From Filosporella fistucella (taxonomy: Eukaryota > Ascomycota > Leotiomycetes > Helotiales), in the NCBI GenBank assembly GCA_030077755.1, contig JAQJZZ010000005.1, positions 1,984,001-2,048,000 of the forward strand: a DNA stretch of 64,000 bases, written 5' to 3'. The position numbers and the translations under genes are program-made. Below are positions 23,702 through 34,593 of the stretch, piece after piece; position 1 is the stretch's first letter, and each line of letters opens with the position of its first letter. The notes beneath the pieces were generated by a model, which had not been told where the DNA came from, did no database searches, and worked only from the letters and a program-made list of their open reading frames with translations.

Positions 23702-24302
23702 TTAAAACACACCCGGCGTAAAATCCACCACTTGCACTTTCTTAACCACATCTCCAATACTCTTAACAAATGCAAAATGCACCGGATCTTTCTCAAGATA
23801 ATACTTTCTATCCTCCTCATTCTCAAATTCTTCTACGAAAATATGGCTGATATCACCCTGCAACGTGTCAAAATCATAACTTCTGAGCTTAAAAGCAATA
23901 AAACTTACAGTTAAACCCTCAGGACTATTTTGTTTCCCTCCCATCGACATTTTGACATATGACTGTTTCGTTTCCGGATGAACACACTTTTCCTTAAGTT
24001 CCATCATCCGCGTGCAAACCTATCTTCATCAGCCATCTCTCTTCTCACGCTCTCTTCCCTTCCTTCCTATTACCCAGAGAAAGACTCACATCAGCGATAA
24101 CGTCTTCCTTTGTCTCCTCCTTGAACTCAAACATAACAATATGCACAATTCCCATCTTGCCACCGCCAAACGAAGGAACAGTCACGTGTGCGGGGCTGGT
24201 AGAGGCGAGTCCCACTTTAAGCAAACCAAAAAAGATAATTGAAGCTAGAAGGCCGATTGCTAGCAGAATTGGCTTGTTGTAGGACGTACGTTGGCGGTTC
24301 AT
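23702..24302 (-). CDS. Membrane-anchored Dabb (stress-responsive alpha/beta barrel) protein
   Basis: Three exons on the minus strand: 24302..24090, 24019..23909 and 23857..23702, 159 residues. The N-terminus has a single hydrophobic segment (PILLAIGLLASIIFFGLLKV). The Dabb domain begins KMGIVHIVMFEFKEET, with the usual H-I-V-x-F pattern, and ends DPVHFAFVKSIGDVVKKVQV plus VDFTPGVF, which is the characteristic close of the family. Both introns are GT-AG; the second (51 bp) is in frame, and its removal restores the family join GLT-GDISHIFVEEF. Dabb proteins are small dimeric barrels, some of them enzymes of polyketide cyclisation and many of unknown role. An N-terminal anchor is less common. 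The gene converges with the TM2 gene, 251 bp away. Confidence 0.83.
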
Positions 24303-25260
24303 TGTGAGGTTATGATGAGTTGAGATGGAGAGAGACGGGGAAAGGGGTAGATGATAGTATATTTAGACTATCGAGACAACGGATGGCGCTAAACTTTATT
24401 TGGATGGGGCTGAGACAGTGTCAATAGTGTCACAGTAAAAGGAAACAATTATATAGAAGAGATGTTGCTTGTATTTCGAGATGATAGAAAGCTATACAAA
24501 ATTTTCTAAAGCCTTTAGTAGACTGAAGATACTCAAATAAATTGGCATCTGCATTTGGATAGTAGAAAATGTACCTCGGATTGCAGCCAGCGGGAGCGCC
24601 CAAAAAATGCAACTACTAAGTATGCGACCTCTTCCAATTCACGAGTAATCATTCAAATGATTTCCTTGCGAGGAATCCTTTTATGTATGTATGAAGACAC
24701 ATTCATGAAGTGATGAGAGTAATTCTTCCATTATGCGATGATCTTGCGTCCTAGGAGAAAACTATATTTCGGAAAAAAGTAGGTCCAGTCCCCGAGTGTT
24801 ACCTTAGTACTCGCCCTAGGGATCCAGAATTTGCAGAAAGGCAATAGCACTTGAACGTCAACCTCCTAGGTATTTGGTAGCTAATCCATTGACCTTTAGT
24901 CCCGTGGGTATGAGGCAATCCCGTTGAAATTCAATTATTTCCTTATCGCATATACTTCTTAAATCGAGAAGGGAATGAAGGCGTGGAGGGCTATAGGAGG
25001 TCTTCGAGATAAGCGACGAATACTAGCAAAGTAAGCTATCAAGTGCAAATACCAACTCTCCACCTCCCACTCTGATCGGTCCTCAACTACTCAGCTTTGA
25101 GCCAAGTAACATTAATTTTGCATGCAGGAAGAAAGAAGAGCTACAATACCGAACATGGCCCGCGATCGGTTCTGCACCAATCAGATCGGCAGGGCATGAT
25201 TTTTCCCTTATAATTTTGGGGCCAATTGAGAACGTTGTTCAACTGTGTGTTGCGTTTAAA
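24303..25260. other. Intergenic region
   Basis: About 0.96 kb between the Dabb gene start and the HET remnant. Short frames only. I looked for a lost HET N-terminus here and did not find one. Confidence 0.45.
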
Positions 25261-25979
25261 GTATGGAGAGATATTGTCTAGGAATTCCGAGAAAAGAGCT
25301 TACACTACCAAAGGACAAGCTACCCGCTTTTACCAGGTTAGTAGCACAGTTTGAAAACGTGATCAAGTCTCCATATCTTGCTGGTTTATGGGAGTTAGAC
25401 CTCCCAAGTAGTTTGTGTTGGAGTGCCTTCTTCGAAAAGTTGGACGCAAAGTCTGAAAGCTGCGAAGCACCAAGCTGGTCTTGGGCCATGTCCAACACTC
25501 CTATGTACTATCAAGGCACTTTGCCATTGATATGGAACGCCGAGGTTCTTCAGTGCTCGATTCTTTCGGTAGCTGATAAATATGGGCAAGTAAGAAGAGG
25601 CTGTCTCCGCTTAGCATCAACAATGATCTATGGAGAGCCCGACGTGTGTGGGTATGGTGATGATGGTCAGAAACAGACTAAGTTTTCTGTTGCTGGCGCT
25701 AAATTTTATGCATTCGAATATAGCGAGTTCAGGGCGGATACAAAGGAACTTTATGGTCAAGTAATACAGGTAGGGGGATTTTTATTGGGTAAGGGTCTCG
25801 CACTGGTTTTGAAGAAGCTGCATAGTACTCTATCCGAGAGGATAGGACTTATTAACAGGGTGTATGACTCGAATTGGATTGGCACCGTGGCGTGGGATGT
25901 GCGATCACTATTGTTTGAGATTTCAAGTCTTAATATCGCGAATAATGATACGCTGGGGTATATGGTAAATGGCCTGTGA
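25261..25979 (+). pseudogene. HET-protein C-terminal remnant
   Basis: A 238-codon frame from the ATG at 25263 gives typical C-terminal sequence of fungal heterokaryon-incompatibility (HET) proteins: KDKLPAFTRLVAQFENV, SPYLAGLWELDLPSSLCW and APSWSWAMSNTP. The N-terminal HET domain is absent. Just upstream, in a different frame, VWRDIV-TAG-EFREK (25261-25300) matches the usual W-x-x-I-V-x-x-x-S-x-R segment that precedes LTLPKDKLPA. So the ancestral frame was interrupted by a TAG (25279-25281) and a one-base shift near 25282-25300. HET proteins trigger regulated cell death after fusion of unlike strains; here only a relic is left. A short expressed protein from 25263 cannot be excluded. Confidence 0.7.
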
Positions 25980-26152
25980 CTGATGGACTCCGTATGCTGG
26001 AAGACTAAGCTACATACACTAAAAGCACAGACTACCTACCCTGAAAGTACATGCTACGTGACTTTTGGGTGAAAATAAGATTTAAAAGAAATGAAATAAA
26101 ATATTTTGGTCCTAGCAGGCTGGCCGTAAGTCCCTGCCGTACATACCCCTCT

Positions 26153-27559
26153 TTAAGAATCTATATACTTTCCAAAACACTCCATACTCTTCAAAAACTC
26201 CACTTCTCTCGGCAAAACACCCATTTGCACTTCCGCCGTCCCATCAGGTAGCTTAGGCAAGATACAATTGAAAGCACCATCAGGATACCTATACCTTACC
26301 AATGGTCCAAATGCATTGCCCCAATCATGACTATAAAGTACCCCACTTGTCCAATCTGTCCCCATTGCTACTCCAGTTGTCGCATAGCTTTCCATGAACT
26401 TCCAGTCAAGCCATCTTTTTTTCAATTCGGCCATATAGCTTTCCACTAGAGGCGGAGTCACAGCTGTGATTGCGCGTCGGAGCGAACCTGCCGCCTGTTG
26501 GAGACCAGATGGCGAGAGTAGATCTTTGAGGTCAAGGTCAGCGGTGAGCTGGTAGACGGCATTGCCAATATACGATTGTGGGAGACCAAGATGACGACGT
26601 GCATCAGAGGGAAGGAATAAGCTCCCTGTTGTTGATGGTATCATCTCTTGAGCAGCAGCCGAGCGTCGACTTCGGATGAGAAGAGTCGATCGCCATATCA
26701 ATGCGCTGAGAGCATCGTGTGTTGAAATATGCGGTGCTCCGGGTGTCGTAGCATCGGCTTTTAGGAGAGCCAGTTTAGCTGGTGAGATATGCAGGATGAC
26801 TGGAATTTCAACTTCTGAAGTCTGAAACGGATGAGTCGTCTTTGGAACCTCTGAGGAGGCAGTGTTTGGAATGAAGGCGGGGTGGTCTTCGAGATTGAAC
26901 GGATTATCGCTCGTAATGTTCCGCAAAAGGGTTCTATCGATCCCCACAACGTCATGCAAACTAGAACTAGCAGTAGCCTTGCCTACATTGCTCTCATCCT
27001 TCCTGATCTCATCGCTCAGAATCCGAATCAATTCATTGTTGCCAGACCCATCACCAACAGAATGTGACATCGACCACGTGATGATAGTCCCTCCCTTAAT
27101 TGCATTGAATTGCATCTTGCAGGCTGCAAACGGGACTGCATTGTTGATATCTCCTGGGATCGGTACCAGCAGATCATATGGAAGGTATGAAGATGAGAAT
27201 TGGGATTTCTCGAGCTCTCCAAATGATGGTAGGCTTTTCCGTAGGTCTCTCACGAAAAGTTCGATTCCTTCGTCAGGCACAATAGTTCGCCAAGCCTTTT
27301 CATATTCGCTATCTCCATGATCAGGAAGGGGAACTACTTTTCCGCCAAGTATCGGACAACGACTGATAAGAGCTTGGAGACCTTTCTTGAAGGCAGCTAG
27401 CTGGGTTTCTCGCTGGGCGGACGAGTCACAACGGAATATCAGTAGTCGGCGGCTGTAGTGAATCGGATGAAGAGCATCGAGGGGTGCAAGGTCGACGTGG
27501 AAAGACGGTCCAGATATCAGTATGTTTTCATCCACTATGGTTGATTCGCCCATATTCAT
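26153..27559 (-). CDS. BAHD-type acyltransferase (transferase family, PF02458-like)
   Basis: Intronless, 468 residues from the ATG of MNMGESTIVDENILISGPSF; the frame is open 20 codons further upstream but with no ATG. The acyl-CoA acyltransferase signature HxxxD is present as MSHSVGDGSG (HSVGD at 27050-27064). The C-terminal structural motif appears as SHDWGNAFGPLVRY (DFGWG-like). Other family segments are GLQALISRCPILGGKVV and STHDALSALIWRSTLLIR. The group includes the trichothecene 3-O-acetyltransferase-like enzymes of fungi, which transfer an acyl group from CoA to a hydroxyl or amine of a secondary metabolite; the substrate cannot be told. Length is normal. No other pathway enzyme is adjacent. 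The HET remnant converges from the left. Confidence 0.88.
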   Translation of the reverse strand: MNMGESTIVDENILISGPSFHVDLAPLDALHPIHYSRRLLIFRCDSSAQRETQLAAFKKGLQALISRCPILGGKVVPLPDHGDSEYEKAWRTIVPDEGIELFVRDLRKSLPSFGELEKSQFSSSYLPYDLLVPIPGDINNAVPFAACKMQFNAIKGGTIITWSMSHSVGDGSGNNELIRILSDEIRKDESNVGKATASSSLHDVVGIDRTLLRNITSDNPFNLEDHPAFIPNTASSEVPKTTHPFQTSEVEIPVILHISPAKLALLKADATTPGAPHISTHDALSALIWRSTLLIRSRRSAAAQEMIPSTTGSLFLPSDARRHLGLPQSYIGNAVYQLTADLDLKDLLSPSGLQQAAGSLRRAITAVTPPLVESYMAELKKRWLDWKFMESYATTGVAMGTDWTSGVLYSHDWGNAFGPLVRYRYPDGAFNCILPKLPDGTAEVQMGVLPREVEFLKSMECFGKYIDS

Positions 27560-28516
27560 GAACTGATATGAAGTATCCCAGATCTGTGGTAACCTTGACC
27601 CATATGATGTATACAGCACAATTATAGCTTCGAGAGTGGGATGATTTCATCAAAATCAAGGCAGATACGGGTTTAGTGTGCTGAATAATTTAACCCCTCC
27701 TGTAGGTCGAGAACTACCGAGCATCCCACTATAATTTAGCGTTCTATGCCTGGAGCGATAGCGATAGAGTCAGCTTACACGACAGACGAGGTGCGAACCC
27801 CTTTACATTAGCGACAGCCATGCATCGTTCCCCGTTTCTCTCCGGCGTTGTATTCTGCAGCTCTCTTGCTGTGTATTCGGTAAGTATCGTGCATCTATCA
27901 GTTGGTAACCCGATTATGAGTTTTTATGTTATTTTTGTTTTAAACTCTTTCTTTGGAAGGCAGAGGATTGAACTCATCTAATATATTGGATTTCATCTGG
28001 GTCAATTGACCAGTACTTGGATTCCTAGCAGACGCTCAATGTGATATCCTCCTTATCTAGGGGCGGGACAAAACATCCCGTGCTATAAGCAGAGAATGTT
28101 TCAAAACTTTCTCCGGGCCCATTGCAGACTCTGCCGGAGGTCTGTTGTGTCGTGAATGGGTTGAAAATGCGAACCCCGGGTACGTTCCGATCTGGCATTG
28201 AATCTGGTTTCAGCCGCCACCAATGGTAAGTCAGAAAGCGCATCATCCATATTGAGGAACATTGTACTTCGCTGACCAGTTGACGACGTAGAAATTCGGC
28301 ACGAAGCGACCTTTCTTCCATGAGGTGCTGCGCCTCTATTTAGATTGCGGTACCTGAAATCGGTTCCTCACGTAATATCAAGATCATGCAAGTCAACGCA
28401 GAATATTGGATGAAATATCATTACCTTGGTACTTGAAGAGAGAAAGATCCACAACTTTTAAGTAACCTCGAAATGTGACTAGAGTGGTGCTTTCAATCTT
28501 GTTCCATTGAGAGAAT
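27560..28516. other. Divergent intergenic region
   Basis: About 0.96 kb shared upstream region of the acyltransferase (-) and the DUF3433 gene (+). A 98-codon minus frame at 28025-28321 has no domain. Confidence 0.45.
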
Positions 28517-31500
28517 ATGGCAACTGCCACTGCCAATTCAATCTCGCCTTCCGTCTCAAAATCCGAGAGGGACTCATTTGAGTTCTCGCGATGCGATAGT
28601 ACAAGCAGCGATACAATTTCCGACAAAAAAGAATTTCGGGAACCCAATTGGAGACCATCTCCTCTGACTTGGCCATTTCTCGCCTCCTTATTTGTGGTAC
28701 TTTTTATCTTCGTTGGATTGCTGGAATACGCACGACATGTGGTTCCTATTACCAGAACTGGCAAAGGAGTTCCTGAGAGTCCTTCATTCGTCCCAAATTC
28801 AATCATCCCATTTGCCCACAGTACTACTAAGATAACGCCTACTGTATCTCGACGCGCTCAACTCCCGTCCGTTGGACCCAGAACATCATCAGGTACTGAA
28901 CCAACACCAGTTCCTTCAGCGTGGTCTTTCAAAAATATCACGTCGCTATCGACCAACCAAACCACTGCGGCTAGGAACTCATCAGAACATGGTACATTAC
29001 CAATGCGACCAGGTCTTCCCGTCAATGTTCTCTACCAAAACCCGAACCAGTACAATGATATAGATAATAAGGTCGGACCAATTGTTCATCTCGCTTATCG
29101 TTGCATCTGGGAACCAGGACCAAAAGATGCCCTTCCTGTATTTGAAGGGGACACAGATATGATATATACCTGTGAATATTCCAATACCGGAGTAAGAGCT
29201 TGGTTTAGTAACGACCCTCTTGATTGCGAAGTCCAATTCTTCACCCAGGAGGATTCACCCCCACCTTATGTTATGTACAGCCCTCACTGGCCATTCAGAC
29301 ATGGTCCAATTGGCAGAGAGAGATCAGAGAGATGCGCTCTACCTGCACGATGTCTAAGTGTCTGCGATCCGACATACGGCACTCATGACTTTGCCACAAT
29401 TACAGGGAGCGGCACTGATCAAGTGTCTACCACAACGCTCCAGTTTGTGGAGGAAGCGACAATGGTAAGTCAAGTGCCAGCATCAGCGACGGTAATTACA
29501 GACATTTCAACTGGACTCGATGGAATTCTCACGACAGCATTTCGAACCATGACAGCGCCAGCTTTCATGACGACTTTTGCGTTCAACAACACTATCTCCG
29601 TGACTGCTACAAGAAACGCCCGAGAATCTGTGTGGTTTGAGGCAACAAGGACAACCAAGAATAATTTCATGAACTCACCACTACCTACCGGGAGTGGATA
29701 TCTTCCTGCATCAGCAGCAGTAGCAGGCGCATATGGAACTATACCATCTGCGACAGAATCTAGCCCTCGTTCTGGAATCACCAAACAAGCGGGCTTGAAA
29801 ACACTCATGGATGAATTCGGACATCCAAAAGCTACGATAGCTGAATACTTGCAAACACTTTACAACTCGGATGGGGTACCAACCGAAACAGTGTTTGTAG
29901 GCTATGAAACTCTTACCAATTCATGGGGACAACCGACAACCACTCTTACTGAATACTTTCCAACTGACCCGAATTCGCAATTGGCAAGACCAACTCAACA
30001 TCCAAATCAATGGCAACAAAATACTACGACTGCACCTTACATTGGAGTTGATGCTCAAAATTATTTCGTGGCTGCTTACCTGCCAGTTTTAATCACGATA
30101 CTGCTGTCCATTTTCATTCAGATGGTGGACAAGAACCTCAAGCTCATGTTGCCCTTTCATGCACTGACAAGGGATGATGGAGCAACTGCTTCAGATTCAC
30201 TGTGCGCACGGCCGGGAGGCTTGACTTCTATCTTTTACAGCATGCACTTACTGTACAGGTTCAAAGAGCCTTTGTCACTTCTAAGTGATCTTCTCGTGCT
30301 AGGTGCTGCTTTAATAGTCTCCATCTCCAGTGAAGCCATTGGAATCAAGCTGTATGGAGCGTGCAGCATATTCAATATCGAGGGGTGCACAATGTACCTT
30401 GAGGTTTTCGATGGTCCATCCCGAACAATCGAAGCTCTGATGATTGCCATGGCAGTCATTGTTGCTCTGATATACTTCTTCCTCTCAAAAGTCAAATCGG
30501 GAGTAGCATCGAATCCTTGGAGTATCCTGGGTACTGCTTCTCTTGTGTCTGAAGAGGCTGCACTTCTACTTCAAGGGATCAAAGGAACAGAGCAAAAAGG
30601 CAGAATCGACCCCACCATGATTGCAAAATCTCTCGAAGGAAAAAGGTTCGCCATTAGTCACTATACTCGCAGCACAGGCTTCCAAGAATATGGTATCGTT
30701 CCTCATGATAAAGCCTCTCAATCGCAAAGCCCAACGATGGAAATATCCAAAGAGTATAAGAAACCTCACTATTGCATCCCTAGTGCCCATCTAGCAGAAT
30801 ACGTCAAGCCTGTAGTAATTCTCGCAATCGTCTCAGGCCTCCTAGGTCTAATTCTCTACTACAACACCAACCAGCTTGACCCTGCCACCAACTCCTTTGA
30901 GCAGTTTATGGACAATCAGAAGTTCGGTGTCAGGTTTCTATTCGCAGGACTAGGTGTAATCATTACCTTTTTCTGGGATGATATGTTTTCACGTACGCCT
31001 CCCCTCCTACAATCAAATAAAATGACCAAAGCTAACATTCGAACAGGAATGAGTATGGCAGAGCCATACCACTATTTATCTATTCCTCACCGCCGCACCA
31101 AAACATTCATCTCGGATTGGCCAGCCACAACCGTCTTCACCGGTCTCTGGACAGCAATCCAACACCGCAACATCTTCGCCGGCAGCATCTCCCTCGCAGG
31201 CATTCTCTCAAAATTTACCCCTCTTCTACTCGCCAACATTCCCTACCACGTTACCCAAACCTGGCTGGCACACCAAGTTTGCGCATGGATGACAGTATCC
31301 ATCCTTATATACATGATTCTCGTTCTGGTATGGTCTTTCTTTGTAAAATGGCTACATATGCCAGTCGATCCGCGAACTATCGCTGGAAATATGTATTATT
31401 TGTGTGATTCAGAGGTGCTGAGAGATTTTGAAGGAACGTCGTTGATGGGGAGTAAAGAGTGGAAAGCACATATGAGACAGGTGGGGAGTAATTATCGCTT

Positions 31501-31576
31501 TGGGAATATGGTTGGTGTTTCGGGAAAGAGAAGGATTGGTATTGCGAAGATTTCTGGAGGGGAGGGAGTGCCTTGA
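28517..31576 (+). CDS. Large DUF3433-type multi-pass membrane protein
   Basis: One long frame with a likely in-frame intron 30993..31046 (54 bp, GTACGC...ACAG, with GCTAAC branch site), giving 1001 residues. Helix one lies near residues 50-70 (PFLASLFVVLFIFVGLLEYA). A roughly 430-residue extracytoplasmic stretch follows, rich in S, T and N-x-S/T sites with paired cysteines. A second hydrophobic segment (YFVAAYLPVLITILLSIFIQ) precedes SDSLCARPGGLTSIFYSMHL and LSLLSDLLVLGAALIVSISS. Three or four more helices follow, ending MTVSILIYMILVLVWSFFVK. The pattern of two similar hydrophobic modules, each with an F-x-A-L-T or P-x-x-S-type entrance, is that of fungal DUF3433 proteins. Function is unknown; surface or plasma-membrane location is inferred. 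The ATG gives MATATANSISPSVSKSERDS. Confidence 0.82.
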   Translation: MATATANSISPSVSKSERDSFEFSRCDSTSSDTISDKKEFREPNWRPSPLTWPFLASLFVVLFIFVGLLEYARHVVPITRTGKGVPESPSFVPNSIIPFAHSTTKITPTVSRRAQLPSVGPRTSSGTEPTPVPSAWSFKNITSLSTNQTTAARNSSEHGTLPMRPGLPVNVLYQNPNQYNDIDNKVGPIVHLAYRCIWEPGPKDALPVFEGDTDMIYTCEYSNTGVRAWFSNDPLDCEVQFFTQEDSPPPYVMYSPHWPFRHGPIGRERSERCALPARCLSVCDPTYGTHDFATITGSGTDQVSTTTLQFVEEATMVSQVPASATVITDISTGLDGILTTAFRTMTAPAFMTTFAFNNTISVTATRNARESVWFEATRTTKNNFMNSPLPTGSGYLPASAAVAGAYGTIPSATESSPRSGITKQAGLKTLMDEFGHPKATIAEYLQTLYNSDGVPTETVFVGYETLTNSWGQPTTTLTEYFPTDPNSQLARPTQHPNQWQQNTTTAPYIGVDAQNYFVAAYLPVLITILLSIFIQMVDKNLKLMLPFHALTRDDGATASDSLCARPGGLTSIFYSMHLLYRFKEPLSLLSDLLVLGAALIVSISSEAIGIKLYGACSIFNIEGCTMYLEVFDGPSRTIEALMIAMAVIVALIYFFLSKVKSGVASNPWSILGTASLVSEEAALLLQGIKGTEQKGRIDPTMIAKSLEGKRFAISHYTRSTGFQEYGIVPHDKASQSQSPTMEISKEYKKPHYCIPSAHLAEYVKPVVILAIVSGLLGLILYYNTNQLDPATNSFEQFMDNQKFGVRFLFAGLGVIITFFWDDMFSRTPPLLQSNKMTKANIRTGMSMAEPYHYLSIPHRRTKTFISDWPATTVFTGLWTAIQHRNIFAGSISLAGILSKFTPLLLANIPYHVTQTWLAHQVCAWMTVSILIYMILVLVWSFFVKWLHMPVDPRTIAGNMYYLCDSEVLRDFEGTSLMGSKEWKAHMRQVGSNYRFGNMVGVSGKRRIGIAKISGGEGVP

Positions 31577-32944
31577 TATCAGATTTGATTTTGAAAATAT
31601 AGATATCTTGCTTGTTAAAACTTTCGTTCTAGATTCTTGCTCACTATCATTGTTACCACTCTTTGCTACCTAAATATCGCTATTAATTCCCTCTTCCAGC
31701 ATACTACAGTACAACCCATTTTCAACCACAGGAGCCCTCGAAACTCTACCTCCAACGCTATAGCTTAGCGAGTCAACGCTGAAAATATACCCCGCTACTA
31801 CCCTGCACTTCACCTCTTCTCTCACTCTTTCTTGATGTTAAGCAACAAGATCACTCGATTCTGATTTCATATATCAAGAGTACCTAGTAGAAACAAAACA
31901 CTAGAAACGCAAGTTCGATCCGAATCCGTACCTTCTGGACGAAATCTCAAATCCTATGTAGAATCTCTACGCCTTCCAGGCGCACATTTCCTTGCAGTTT
32001 GCAATTCTAATGTAGAAGTGCGGTGTATAGCTTATGAGAATTTCTTTGTACGGAGCATTTAGGTCGTTTGGGACTGGTCTTTGATTACAAATCTAGATTA
32101 TAGTATAAAGGCTAGCAATGCTTGCGAAATGCTGTATCGATTCCGCAACGAAATCAATGATGCAACAAAGAGTTCCCACATTGTTTGTATTTTATGAAGC
32201 ATAAGGGATGCGGATTTTTGTCCAAGAGAAGAACAATAATACCTGAGTACTCGTTTTAATCCATGGAAAAGAGACCCAATAAAGGAATACCTACTGGTTT
32301 CCGCTCCTAACATCAAGCGTAAGTATCTGTACACAATGATCCATATCATGCCTTAACATTTATATAGCTATTCCAGCCTGTAGCACATGACATGACTCAG
32401 CGTACCAGCAGCTCTGGTCGAAGCTCAAATTAAATTCGTCAACCAAATTGGCCAACTTGCAAAGCAAACTTATTCACTATTTTAAACACGTTATTTTATC
32501 TGCCCACCAGAGCCCCCCTTAAAAAGCTCCTTGAACAGGTAGTACACTGCGCTTCACATCATGAACACTACATATCTGCCAATATACACTTGTACTAGAG
32601 CACTATTCTTCGACCACTACGAACACAAACTCAATTTCTTTATCGATCGTACATTCGTTACCTTGTTTTTTCTAGCAAATGATTTTACGCTTAGGGAAGA
32701 TTATTAACCCGTTGATTGATTATACAATTATAGTGATCGCGAATTTATTTAACTACCCCTGATTATAGTCTCAACCCTAGCCTCAAGCCTTAAGCCTCAC
32801 TATACTTATTTGATTTAAAGAGCACACAGACTTTTCATTGCATTCGTTATTATTTTACTATTAATCTTTACTCTAGGGTCGATTGGAAGCAAGATCGCTT
32901 GCCTCTAACGCCGAGGCCAAAGAGATGCGAGTAGTTGATAATAA
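31577..32944. other. Intergenic region (convergent), AT-rich in places
   Basis: About 1.37 kb of 3' flank for both neighbours. A minus frame at 32098-32349 has no support. The part 32640-32900 is AT-rich. Confidence 0.45.
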
Positions 32945-34593
32945 TTAAGCTATGATAGCAGGCCCTTGTGTGATTGTGGGGAACACGTATGTTTTCCCTT
33001 CTTGGAGAAGCTTCGTAGGGGCGTAGAGGCGCACTAAAAGTTGCGTCGGCTAGTCATTCACCGTTGTATGTGGACTCAGAAAGACAGCAAGAGCGAGAAC
33101 TTACTTGTAACGTTGAAGCTTACTCCACCTTCAGAAGTTTCCGGTGGAGAAGGCAGCCAACTAGTGTTGTAGACAACGATTAGTTCACCATTCTTCGAAT
33201 AGTCCTTACTACCTACTGGAAATGCCGCCCATTGACACGACTGAAATCTTCGAATAGGGCAACTTACTTGGACATGTACTCCTGTGGAGGTTGTTTGGCT
33301 TGAACAAGGATCTCAAAAGGGTGATCTTCGCCGTCACTTCCCTCACCATATATCGATGTTCCATTTGGGTACTTGACTCCCGTCTCGCTTGACACCTTGT
33401 AAATATTCCATTGGTTCGTGACCAAAAACCCGTCCTTGTCGTATAGTGTCAGACTCCAAAATCCAAGTCCGATGGGGGGCTTTCCTGAAAACCCGTAGGT
33501 AATGCTCTCAGTATCTTGCAATGTCACCAACGTCTGAGCCGTAGTTGGGTACAGGGCCTCATCTGGTGTCGTAGCAAGGTATCCATGCTCTGCCAGAGCT
33601 GAACGTCCAACCCAGTCATCGCCGTACGTTCCTTGAGGTTTGGTACGGAGCCAATGGTTGTCTTCTCCTGGTCCCGCGGGGAAGCGAGACGTAAGTAATT
33701 GTTTCGTCATCTCGGCTTTGGCCTTCTTAAACGCCAGATCAAGGTCGACACCTGCTGGCTGGGTGTAGATTCCTGGCTGAATTCCGGAGACCTGTAGAAT
33801 CGTGGAAACCTTTATCGAGCTGGCATGAGAGACGCCGTATGGAGGGTTGGCGACGGAGAGATTTGCGAGCAGCTGCATGATTTTGATTTGTTCTGACGAA
33901 GAGGAATAGTAAGGCGCTAGAATCTCGAGGGTGAGTGATGGTACTGATGATGGGTGCTCCAATGCGATAGGGTTCGTGACTAGCGACTCGGATATGAAGT
34001 TGAGTGCAAGATTGTAGTCCTGAGTGAGATCCTTGACAAGCAACCGAGCAAGCAGAATTCCATGTGCGGTGGGCGAATTGATGTATCCCTCGTAGCCGCT
34101 GCCAGTCTCGGCAGGACGGAGTCCTGGTTCGGATTGGGGCTTGTGTTGAAGTAGATACTTCCCATAATTATTTTCTCCGACACTGCCAATGACTACAAAC
34201 TCGCCTCCAAACCTATGAAATTATCAAGTCAGATGATGGTCACGTGGTGGAATGAACTTACGGATCAAAAAAGCAAATACTCCAGTAGCGCTTGGAACCA
34301 TCAATTTTCGTGAAGTCAGGTACTTGGATCCCGAGCTCGTTCTTTGAGAGATCAAAGGCTGTGAAACAGTATATGGTGTCGGAGTTTGGGCGGACAACTG
34401 AAGTATCATTTGGTGAAGCGAGTGGTTGCGTGTAGAACTTGTTGAGAGCTCCAACCTTGATAAAATTGCTCGCTGCCTTCGCGAACGGATATAATGGGCC
34501 CCCGTACTATCGATAGTTATTCATGACAGGATAGACACAGATAGAAGATTTACTAACGATGAGTGAGTCCACGGTCGCCACAAACACGTCCAT
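32945..34593 (-). CDS. DUF1254/DUF1214 domain protein
   Basis: Five exons on the minus strand: 34593..34558, 34506..34262, 34212..33268, 33208..33124 and 33049..32945; all introns are GT-AG, 49-74 bp, and phases fit, giving 471 residues. Exon 1 is only 12 codons (MDVFVATVDSLI). The N-terminal DUF1254 part has YGGPLYPFAKAASNF, RPNSDTIYCFTAFDLS and RYWSICFFDP. The C-terminal DUF1214 part has YGFSGKPPIGLGFWSLTLYD, FLVTNQWNIY, NTSWLPSPP and LLVRLYAPTKLLQEGKTYVF. These proteins occur widely in bacteria and fungi; no enzymatic activity is firmly established. I see no signal peptide. The last two exons would be missed by simple frame finding, which stops at MSK. A start further upstream is possible but unsupported. 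Confidence 0.85.

Noticed and set aside
28025..28321. 98-codon minus-strand frame in the divergent promoter
   Set aside because: No recognisable domain; position suggests regulatory DNA.
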